Positions 12,301 to 24,300 of a DNA stretch of 33,402 nt are shown one piece after another (the stretch's first letter is position 1; every line of letters starts with the position of its first letter). Position numbers and translations under genes: made by a program. This stretch comes from Phoronis ovalis (lineage: Eukaryota; Phoronida; Phoronidae): positions 1 to 33,402 of the forward strand of contig JAOXYB010021625.1 in NCBI GenBank assembly GCA_028565635.1, written 5' to 3'. The notes under the pieces were generated by a model, which ran no database searches, had not been told where the DNA came from, and was given only the letters and a program-made list of their open reading frames with translations.

Positions 12301-15300
12301 ACGAACCAACAAGTTCTTTTTAATGGCAAACTGTCAACACTTTTGACAGGAATGGCTACACTGCAGGATGACAGGAGGTGAATGTTTTTAAACTTGTAAG
12401 AGTAATTACATATCAAATATTCTTTCCATATTTTATTTTCATAAGCTCCTGGAAGAGCAACACAGTGGTATTTTACAACAACTTTCCAATTCCCGATACT
12501 GTTGAGCAGAAATCAATAGTAAAACTTTATCTAATTTAAGGCAAGGTGAAGCAATATTATTTATATTTTAAATTCCTCATACCATTTTGAATGCCTGACA
12601 CAGTATGGCTCGAGCGGACGTTTCATAAAAATCACCAATGATTACTCGAACGTGCTTCTGTTGGAAATCTTTAAGATACTGTAATTAATTTAAATGAAAA
12701 TTAAGGAGTCGGCATACATTGTGATTGTCATTTGACTGTAACTTTCTTCTCTACTTTTCGTAATCAAAATGAAGAGACAGACAATCATGTAAAGTATATA
12801 CACAATCCTAGTTAAACCTGTGGGTCACTCAAATTTACCAGTACACATGACCTACCGTAGAAGCATCTAGATCAATGTTGCGAGGAATTTTGTTCTTGGA
12901 GACGATTTCAATCTTATCACGGAATTGTTCCTGCAGAATAACATGATACACAGGGTACTCCGACCCATCTTCAACCAAGGTACCCACTCGAGACCAGTCC
13001 ATCTTTTTAAACAGTTCTATAAACACCATACTGCAAATACAAACATGTAATTTTCGAAGTGTAAAGAAAAACTATGACATCCATTATATAACAGTGGTTA
13101 AATGAAAAATAGCAAACAGTGAGGTCACAACTTTTTTTTTTGCTCCATCTCGACCATAGCAATTCAAATCAATCTCTCTCCCCCATCCCCATTGCCCGTA
13201 ATTCAATCCATTTTTCTATCCCCTACTTGATATTGAAAAATTTGTGCATCTTTTACCCAGTAATTACAATCATCTTAAAGATCTGGCTCCAGTAATAATT
13301 TTTAACATAACAGTTGAAAGCGAAATTTAGAACAATAAAAAACAAAATATGCACTTTTTCCTATGATGACTAATGCTATACAAACAACTGAATGATTGAA
13401 TGGTTGAGAAACTGAATTAAACGAGAGGAGAGTAATCAGTGATCAAAAGATGACAAATAAAAATTAATTGTTAAATCAGCCAAAATAGAAGATGCTACAC
13501 AAGGTGTCATATTTTATATTCCATGTTCACTAGAAACGCACAGAAAGGGGGAATAGCTCAAAATGAGCAGTTACCAGTGCACATCACTTTTGTATATTCA
13601 CTTTATTCGCAACTTGTGAACATATGATGGGGTCAATTACATACTGTAGGTCACAGCTGTTAAAATACCAACTAAATACTTACGCATACTGACTGATTTG
13701 TGGAATTGTTCGGAAAAAATATGGATACTTTTCCCTATCACTTAATGTGACAGACTCCACACCATAACTAATGATGACCCAATTGTAATGTTTTGCTACA
13801 CCAGCAATAGGTTCTGCTGTATCTGAGCATCCAGGGCCTGGAAGGTACAAACGGTTTAATTTCTGATGAATCTTGGGAATATTTGGACTTGTAAACACAT
13901 AACAATCCAGCAATGTATAATTTACTGTTGTCAAGGCCATAGCAGTGTTAGCCTGTTGAGTATTCAAAGGTAAAATACCTACTTCATCATTTAAGTAGTA
14001 TAACTTTAACAGCTGTAATAACTTGGGCACAATTTAATCCCCAATCAACATAGCTGAGGTAATGATGGTCGCTGACACAGCACACACCACACACCACACA
14101 CCACACACACATTTTGACACTAAGTAAACCTTTTTAAGAAGTCTATTTATGTTTCATGCATTTATAAATTACAGGATTTTAAACAAAATTCTAAAAATTT
14201 ATGAAATAAATATAAATTTTCTACTTGTTTTACATATTTTACAGACAAGATATTATATATGTGTATGTGTATGCATATGCGTATGTGTACATACACATAC
14301 ATATATATATATCAGTTGGAATAATAAACCTTTGAATAAAATCATATATTACAATACAGAGCTGTGCTAAAGTGGCAGGCAACAGTACTAACCTAGTACA
14401 CCAGCAAACTTGTGCGTTGTGTTTGAAAGGTATTGAATAAACGTTCGCAAAACCACATCTTTACTGCATTCAGAATCATCAACAATTAGTTCTAATTTGT
14501 AATCTTGCAGAACAGAGCTGTTTTGGTTAACAAAATCTATAGCCATTCTTGCACCTGTAAGATGAAACATGTTACCTAGATGTCTTTCTTCAACATTCTC
14601 GTTTCCTTTTAAAAATCACGTCACAAAGTCTGCAACAGTTATGGTCACTCACAACTAAATTGAGTCAAGGTTAGAATTAACATGCACTTGTTTACGTTAC
14701 CTGTAATTAAAGCAAATGTTTCCAAATTTCCATGTTTTGTTAATTACAACCATATATAAGGATGGTTCACTAACAAAACACATAAATATCAGAATACTTG
14801 GGTACAGGGCATGTACAGTAAACTTTTGATTGGCTAATGGCCAAAACGTTAAGAGTCAATATGCCAGCAATAATTATGAAAATTTTTAAGCAGTAAGACT
14901 CACCAGGCTCAATACCAGGTTGCCTCCAATAAAAACCAGACTGTGGAAACAAGCCACCTAGATATATTGTAGTTTTATTCGATGGTATCCAGTGTGACCA
15001 TATTTTTTCATTTTTCTTCAACCAATTGCATGCGAATGTTTCTGGTGTATCACGACTAGTAAAGTTCCTTAAGAGATCCTGGTAATACTCATGAGTGAAA
15101 GACAAATGGGAGATCACGTGATATGCTTCTGGTGCTTCCAATGCCAATTTTGACCAAACAAACTTTTTTAATTGGTGCCAAGAAAAGTCACAACTTTCTG
15201 ATGAGCCCAAGTCGCAATCAGGAAACGGAATCCTTGAATAGTTCTGACTAGAAGTTAAAGTGTTAGGAACCCAATTAAAGAAAACTGTTGGTTGTTCCAT

Positions 15301-18300
15301 TGCTGTCCTGCTTTGTACATACTGATTTAGATTAGGACCAATCCAGGCAACACTGACATTTAATCCTAAACTTTGAATTTGTTTCTTGATTGCACCCTGG
15401 TCCATTTCTGAAACAATAAAATATAATAGAATATTTACTGAATAACGGAACTCATTTTCAGGACATGTCAGTAGGGAGTTCACAAAGAAAAGTTTTGACA
15501 CATTGTGTTCCATCTGTCTCATTTTTTAAAGCAAATATATCCCAATATGTACAATAACAGTTTCAATAACAACAATCAAGTGTTCTCCATAAAAAGTGTA
15601 TACATGTTCCAAGGTCAATCATATTATTTCTGTAAACCCCAAACATGGATAGATAAAATGTTGATAAATAATACATGGTTTATGAACTAAAGTTCATTGG
15701 TGCCCCGAATAAGTATATTTTTTGGGGAGAACACTGACAATACAAGCAGTTATATATACCTGAAGCATCCTTTTTTTAATAATATAACTTACCTAGGTAA
15801 AATAGAACACAAGAAGGTAAGCTGACCTGATTGAAGAATTCTTCATTCATAGAGACTGAAGATTCTTAGAAACAAGTAACGAGCTACGAGTGAATTGTGT
15901 CCATATGTCCCATGTATTAAAGCACAAAATAACAGGAAATATTTCATTACTGTCGGACCACTGGTGATTTCCTATTACCTTGCGCTTTAATGAGCATGGC
16001 TGATAGACACATTCCATTCATTACTCATAGCTTGTATTTAAAAATATTTATTATAACTTACCTGGAAAACTTGAGACTAGCATGGCGCACTGATCACATA
16101 AACCGCAGTTTGCACCATGAACAATACCATCTCTACACTCCCGATCACTGCAGTAAGATCGATTCTCCCTATAAGTCAACTCTTTGAGTCTAGCTACCTG
16201 GCTACATGACACGCGCAATTCCCTAGTCACAGCATTCAATTCCTTCGTTAAAGAATTTACATGCAATGCCCTCCAATGATCAGCAAATGTGGCACATTCT
16301 GCTCTTAGGAATTTATCAATTGTAAATTTAGGTAAGTACCATCCAAATCTGAAAATAAATGCAGCATGTAAAGCAGTTACTTATGAATTATGTATTCCTT
16401 AAACGTTACAGCCCATATATGATTGAGCTGAACTCACTCTCTTCAAATCAGGTTTCAATTTATGTCCAACAAAGTGTTGTAACACTGTTCAATTCAGTTT
16501 CAGTACAAACAACTGACAAATACCATACTAACAGGGAAATGCAGCTAAGGAAATAAATATCTAGAAATTGTAATCGTTTTTTACCGACATAAATTTTGTT
16601 TTAAAATTCATACCCGCGTAGGGTAATACCAGTCAGCTCGGTAATTGTAGATAATTGAATTACATATTCTTTAAAAATAATTCAAAAATATTGTCTTAAA
16701 ACTTAATTTTCTTTAAATTTAAAGGAGAATAGAAATGGCTTCTCTAGTTTTACACAGTATATATCAAGTAAACATATGCGATACCACACAGACATCTAAA
16801 GGTTAGCGTAAGCTTAAGCACCTAACATTTTTCACCTGATCTCTCATAAGTTAGGTTTCTCACTGAAAATGATAAAATCAGCAAGATTTCGTAAAAAAGT
16901 TGCATAGTATCTAGTCACCTTGCATATGGACCTAAGAGTCCAGCATCGGAGATACCATCACTGTTTTCCCATGGTTTAGCACTGAATCCAAGTGGAGTCC
17001 ATGTCTCTACGTTGACCATTGCCTTGGGAATGCATCGCCTCTCACTCCTATTGAAAAATACAGAAGAAGATTACTCACATATGTCTGTTGAGTTATTTAG
17101 CTACCGAATCCTTAGGTTCCTTCTTCCTAACAAGATTAGATATTGTACTTTTAGCGTACATACTTTTTATTGCATTGCATGCTCCAAATACTTACTTTTG
17201 TTGTACCTGTAGACTGGGTTCAGTCTAGAGAAAGTTTGTATTACATTAGTTCATTCACTGCAATTGCCTAAAGGACTGATACATTATAAATTTTTAACTT
17301 CGTAACTTATGTTTAGTCATATTAAAATATGTAATTTTTTCTGGTATTATCAACAAAGCACCCACACCCAATTTTATATATTTCTATTTCCATTACTAAA
17401 ACAATTAACTTATTGTTGTTACTTTTATACATGAAGAAATAAGAGTAAAATGGTGAACTTGGAATATATTATCCTTTCACTTTCTATCACATTGTGTATT
17501 ACTATATATTACCGAGTTCATCGAGCATACACATTTTTTATCATAAAATGTTTGTTTTTACCTTAAAATGTGGTATAATTTTACTTTTTAAATTACTTTT
17601 GTTTCAGAATTTCAGTGCTCAATAATCTGAGTAATTCAGTCAAATGTTGGTGCTGGAAAAATATTTGGCATTGTTGTTGAAGCTTAATATTAATATCTGT
17701 GAAGAAAGTAGGAAAGCCACATTGTGATACACCACTGAAATCCTTGCTGTTTCTACTTGTTATCTGTCCACAAGTCATCGTTTCTGATACTGCTAGTAAC
17801 AAAAAAGTCGCTTTAGTAGCATACCACTGAAGAATTTTTGAGTTTCTTGAAATTGCTAGTACTCACATGTATATTAGCGAAAGTTTTAAGTAACAAAGAT
17901 TCAAAACATTTTTAAAAAGTGATAAGATTTTGTTGAAAACTAATCAACATGATATCGCACTGTCAGGGGACACTACTTACTCTAGGTCTGAATTGCATCT
18001 TGATAGTCTCTGCAAGGTGTCAGTTATATTGACATTATTACCAGTGTTGACAAGTTCAAGGTCACTATAACCTAGGACTTCTTCTAGGAGGATTTTAAGT
18101 ATATGGTTGGTCACTTGATGAGAAATACGATCGCTGGATTCAATGGTCAGAGGATGATCTAATAAGAGTTTTCGTTTGGCAGGATCTGAAGGAATAAATA
18201 ATAGTCTTTGAAATATGTTACTTGCTTAAAATCATGCTTCATCTTACATACAAAGTCACACTGAGTAATGCAATTCATTATTTCTCAACGTTGATAGCGA

Positions 18301-21300
18301 AGAATACCAGTTAGACTGCACTTGTAGGGGGGAAATGTTATTGAATTATATATAGCTTTACCAAATTAGATCTTTCCAATATATAATATGAGACACTGAT
18401 CTTTAAGAAACAATACTCTTAGGACAAGTTTAAATATAACAGAGCCCCTTGACAGCTCCTGAGGAAATTTGAGAAATGAGCATAGCCTGGACTAAAAATG
18501 ATCCAGTTGTTATTAATATATTAAATAGAAAACAAGTTGACCACAACTATGTCCTAAGTAAGAAATATCCTAAGCAGTATTGACCCTCACTAGGAAAGCT
18601 GTCAGGTAAATATTATCTTTGTACATAATATAAAAACAGGCAACAGAAAACAAGACTATAAGTAAACAAAAATAGGGAAATAAGAATGGTGGACTTTTCA
18701 TAACACTATGTATAGCAAATTTGTGACTAATAAGAAACAATTTGCCTCGGCAACAAACCAAGTCGTAACTAACAGTACAGTGCATTATCCGTAAGTGGTG
18801 CACAGGATTGCAAGTTTTGAAGAAAAATCATTTTATGAAATGTTGCTTTTTTTCCAGCCAGATTCACACTCTACTGTCCAGAGAAAAAACTAAATATCAT
18901 GACTGACACAGTGTTTGCCATCTCTGTACATAAGATTCTAGTGTTATAAGGTTATAAATAACAAAATATTTTTGTGAATTGTTGTTTATCATATTCTTGT
19001 ACTTTTGACTATTGTTTTGTACTTTGTCATTTGTTTTAATTTTTTGATTTTCCAGTGCATGATTATTCATGTTTCTCTGTGTAACTTTTTATTTGGTAGC
19101 ATTAGCTATAAACAACTTCTATTAGCAGACAAGTTTGCCCTTCTCTATCCTAAATGTCTGAAAACCTCTTCACATAGGGTCAGACAGATTTTCATTAATT
19201 ACACTTTATGAGAGATCTAGAAGCAAGACAATTTGTTTAATGTAATTTTCAATTCTTAAAGTAAGCAACACCATAGCTAACCAGGGAGTGAACTGGTGAT
19301 GCATGCATTCATCCTTATTTACCATGTCTTAAGCAAAGACATCTTAAATTACTATCAAAAATTTGAAAGATACTGACAAAAAAAATATACTTGGATTGTG
19401 AATGGATTCCTGCAAGTTTACACTAGTTTATCACATTCCGGTATTAGTTGTCCAATTTTTCTTAGATGCCATGTATAAATATGGAAATATGATCACATCC
19501 CTTAAGTTTGAAATTTCTGGGGGTTACGAAGTACAAAAAATGACAAGACAAGTCAACTATTCTTCACAAACAGTTTAAGCACCTGATACATGGGAACCCA
19601 TTGAGTCCAACCTGGGGTCCAACCACAAGTCTTGCTAAAGTTACAATATCTTTAAGGACATGTGTCTGAACTCAATTCACCTGTTTGACGATTTGTCCTT
19701 TTCTCTATCACACAGTTGAGGGACCTTGACTTGTCCTTGTTTTGACTGAGCGGAGCATTTATAATATGTGTTCACACATTCATAGCAGTAGTTTACAAGA
19801 CCCCGAGTCAGTGCAAAACAGGGAAACAAAGGATTGGTTTTGCTTGGTTCTAATTCTTGACTCTGTTTGAACAGCAATCTTGGTTAATTAGAACATTATT
19901 GATTTTAAAAATCATTTTGATATAAGATTTTCAAAAGGCACCATTCTTAGACATGATCTGATTGCAGACTACTTTACAGTATAGACTCCTTGTTGTTTAT
20001 TGGAATTAATATTCATACAAAAAAATTTGAAAAAACAAGAATTGCAACATTCCAGACACGTTTTGATTAAAAAACAATAAATAACAAGCTTAAAAAGGCA
20101 CACAATTACACTTAATGTTGAAAACAAAATTTACTGTTTTAGTAAAAAAATCGAAGGAATTCCATTCCGTGTTCATTATAGAAAATCAGAGCAATCATTG
20201 CAGTTCAATGACTGCAAATATATGACCGCTTGGAGTTATTTAGATAATTCCACTGAATGAAACAAGCATAAGATCATTACAAATAATGCTACATCGCAAA
20301 TGATCGCTTGATGATTCATATATCCGAATACTTTCCACACTAAAAAGCTAAAATAAAACAATTTCATAAAAACCACGGAAAACTTACAGGTGCGGAACAC
20401 CACGATAAATCCTGTTTCACAGCTATATTTAACAATACCTTATAAAGGTAGACACAATCTATTGAAAGTGAATTATGTACTTGGAAAGTACCACACAAGA
20501 CAGTCATTTAAATTTATTGGAAAGAATAAAAATTTGTTTGCTAAGTGTGGGTGATGACAAACTGGTGTACAAGACTCAACAAGTCATAAAACATTTGGTA
20601 TACGTGCACATTTTACAATTGCACTGATAAAAGAACTTGTACCAGTTACAGAGAGTACTATGCACCAAGCTCGCCTTATCATAACCATTTCTTATTTTAA
20701 ATTTATAAAACTGGATTTAATCTTTTAATACTACATACTCCTATAAATATACAAAATTACCACAAGATGGCAAGCAGCCAAGTATGTTTTTATATAAAAT
20801 CATAACTGTGCGATATTAAAGATAATTATGATATTGTTATCGTAATTATAATTAAAAAACATGAATAATCACTTACAATTAGAGCACATGTTCAGCAAAA
20901 GAAAACAATTAAAACGAGTGCCTTATCAAATATATTAATGAGGCAAGTCTCAGAATACAGTTAGGAAGTGTGCTCACATTGATTATAACTACATGTATTT
21001 TGTTAACTGTTTTGACTGCACTACTCAAAGATCTGGAAACAATGGCAGAAGTTCAATAACGACTGGCAATAGAATATTCATATGTGGAGCTAATGTTTTT
21101 CGAAGCAGCAATATTGTTGCCGCAGTATATAGGCTGTACTTTATAAAAACACTAACAAAGATCATGCTTGTATAAAATTATATGGGAATATAATTTGTTG
21201 GCTTAGTATTATTCACTGAATTAACGATAAAATTGGAATACTATTAACTTAACAGAATACCACCAGCAGAATATGTAACAAGAAACAAATTATAATGTTC

Positions 21301-24300
21301 ATGTATGTTATCTACATTCGCTTTTGTTATGATACATGCTTCCTCCTTGAACTAGGTTCATTTCTGAGTCACGTATTCTGTGCAAATATGAATTACCGGT
21401 AATTCATTGCTACACTGCTAAAATGCTATTATTCTGCGAAATGACTTGAATGGGCAACAAAAAAGAACTGGTAATGGAGGACAGTAGTTTGCGACGTGGT
21501 AACTCAGCATGTCGCAGTAATCTATCTTTTTGTGTAGGATGCATGGTAGGCATAATACAAATACAATGACAGAAATTTTGATGTTGAAGTTTAAAAAACA
21601 ACTTTTTAGTATTAGCAGAAACTGGATTCAGTAAGATGTGCATGACATAAACCAGTACTTACAATTAGTATGCACAATACTTGGAGAAATATGAGACCAT
21701 ACAGATATATGCCAGACAATAACATCAAACCACATAATAATTTATTCATGCCCCTGTAGGCAACAAGAAAGACGTCACATACTTTCTAGTAATACATACA
21801 ATCTCAGAGGATTGTAATTGAAAACAATTCTGAATCACAAATGACCTGTCTATGGTACTCTACAGGTTTTGTACAATATCTTCTACTAATCAATTTTTCT
21901 GAGATAATTTCATTTAGTTCACACATTAACTGTAATGTTTCCCAGTAGGTCAATGATCACCCAGTCACAACAAGTACAAATTAACTTATTTAAGGTCGCA
22001 AGTACTGCTACGCCACAACTGATTTAAACTGTAAATTTCAAGTAGAATGTAAAATTTAGTTAAATGAAAAAATAACATATTAAAAGTTCATAGTTTGGGA
22101 GGTAATAACATACTGACTATGAAAAGGAACTTTAAGTTTTGTGATCTGTCATATCATGGTGATAAGAGTAATGGGGACCATTCTGGGTACAAATTGCACA
22201 TGTGTTTCAGGGACTAATTTTTTGCAGAAATTAATTTCAAAGCAGTTACTTTTTATCCAAATTGACATATATGTAAAATAAATGTTCCAAAAATGTAAAT
22301 TTTTTTAAGCGTTATCATTTCATCTAGCTTTCCAAAACTAAATAAAGCAGAAGTTGTTCTCAACACTCACACTTCAGACCAAACCTTCAAACTAATCACT
22401 TTATCTTTAACTACTGTTCTTGTTAATTCACTATGCAATAAAAAAGGAACACATTTCTCATTAGCAACTGGAGGGTTCCTAATGTAAGCAACCTTAGCTT
22501 AGAGCCACTGTTCTCAATTTTATTAACTGACCATAACCAAAAATGTGGAAAAAAAATTTTACAACCAAAAATGCCTTCTCTATAATTGATATCTAAAATA
22601 ATTATTTAAAATAATTATATTTATTATATATCTCATAACTGGCCAAAAAGTTTCACTATGTATTTCATGTGACATATAAGAAACAAGCCATCTAGAAAAA
22701 AAGATTTCAGCAACTATTTTTTGCAGTCAGAAGAATGCAACTACTTATTTTTACAAATGACCACTGGTCACTTAGCTCTTTGACATCATAGGAAAGTAAT
22801 AGCAATGAATTCTGAATTGAATATCATCTGTTATTGCAATTTTAATTCTTCATTCTTTCTTATGAAGAATCCAGATTAAGAAATATAGTTTTGCTTTGTC
22901 AAGAGTACCAGATCTAAATGTTCTACACACTCTAAATAAAATTCAAAGTTTGTTTCCGCTCCCGTTATTTATACATTTTTTTCCGCTTCCATACTGGCAA
23001 ATTAAAATAGCAGATAATTAACTGGAGAAAACATAGGGGAATGATGTTCTATACTAGCAAATCTTGAACTCCTGTAATAAGAAACTTCAGCTTTTTTCTG
23101 CCAATACTGTAAGTAGGTAAACATGGAGTTCACACTGATCAGGAAGCTTTCACAAACTCCCCTACTAATAAACATGAATAGAATACAAAAGTATTGGTCT
23201 CCCTTTTTACAACAGTATCTAGTCTACATAAACTTAAGACCCTTGATGGTGATGATGAGAAAAATATCATCTCCACAAATTATAACATCTTTTTAATGGA
23301 AAAAACATGCATCAATCTGAAAAAACTTCATGACCAAAAAAATAGTGGAAACCAGCCAAAAATTAAGAACGAACTATATTTATCTTGAGGAAATATAATG
23401 TTAATATAAACCGCAGACTTGCAAAATTCGTGTGCAGCATCCCCCGAAGTGGGTTGTTAACCTCGAGGTTAAAAAGGTCATTTTTTTTAATTACAACAAT
23501 GAACTTCTCAATTGTTATATTTTCCACCATAATGCGATAACCACCACCACCATCCTACACACTGCACTTGGTCAGTCGATGCAAAAGATTTCTCGTAAAA
23601 GTTTAATCTGTCATCTAGTTTTAATGAGGAACTAATAAGTCATAAAAAAATTATGTAAAAAATTAGAACTGGGCGTTTTTCATACATGTAATAAAATGTT
23701 GGCTGTTTACTAGACTCATTTTATAGCTCAAAATACCTTTTTCACAATTTACAACAATAAAATATCAGAATCAGGTGTGTCTGTGTAGACTAGTAAGTAT
23801 AATGATGTTATGCAGGTGTTTTAAAGTTTGCTTTCCAGGTAGTCTTCCAAGAAAACAATTGCAACTGGAGTCTGTGGTTAAGACTGGTTGACTCCTTTTT
23901 GTAATTACCTGTATGAAATAATCATGATGTAGCAGGCGTGATTTGATTTTATGTTATTGTTTTGGCTGGAATTAGGAAACAATTAAGATTTTTAAACAAA
24001 TGCCTCAGACATTAAAAAAATAATTCAAAGTAGTACACAAAAGACAATTCTTAAGCACCATGGCAGATGTCCATTGTCATTGGCACAAATGTCCCAAAAC
24101 AAACTAGAATATCTGGTCCCAAGGGGCCAGTTGTCGGAAAAATCGTAAAGTTACAAGTCCATAAATTCTTACAATTCTGCAACTCTGTAAAGATACTTAC
24201 ACGAATTGTAAGTTAAGATTTTCTCCGACAACATATTTCGCTTCTGTAAGTCAAGATTTCGGAATCGTAACTTTACAAAGTTTCTGACAATGGGCCCATG

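Noticed and set aside
13838-14030. Open frame continuing from exon 7 upstream into intron 6
   Set aside because: Chance read-through of the intron. The acceptor TTCCAG at 13843-13838 restores the family sequence GPGCS directly after exon 6's GVLG, while the intron translation has no flytrap similarity.
14770-14903. Open frame running past the exon 5 donor
   Set aside because: The donor GTGAGT at 14903 and the family alignment (GIEPG joined to ARMAIDF) show that the coding sequence ends at 14904.
17593-17802. Minus-strand 69-residue open frame in receptor intron 2 with a good acceptor (TTACTAG) in front
   Set aside because: The open frame needs an upstream phase of 1, but exon 2 leaves phase 2. 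In the compatible frame it hits a stop within 15 codons. No family resemblance and no clear donor, so it is not taken as an exon, though a separate terminal exon cannot be excluded.
19677-19877. Minus-strand 66-residue ORF with several cysteines in intron 1
   Set aside because: No family match, no splice-compatible bounding with neighbouring exons, and composition like the surrounding intron.
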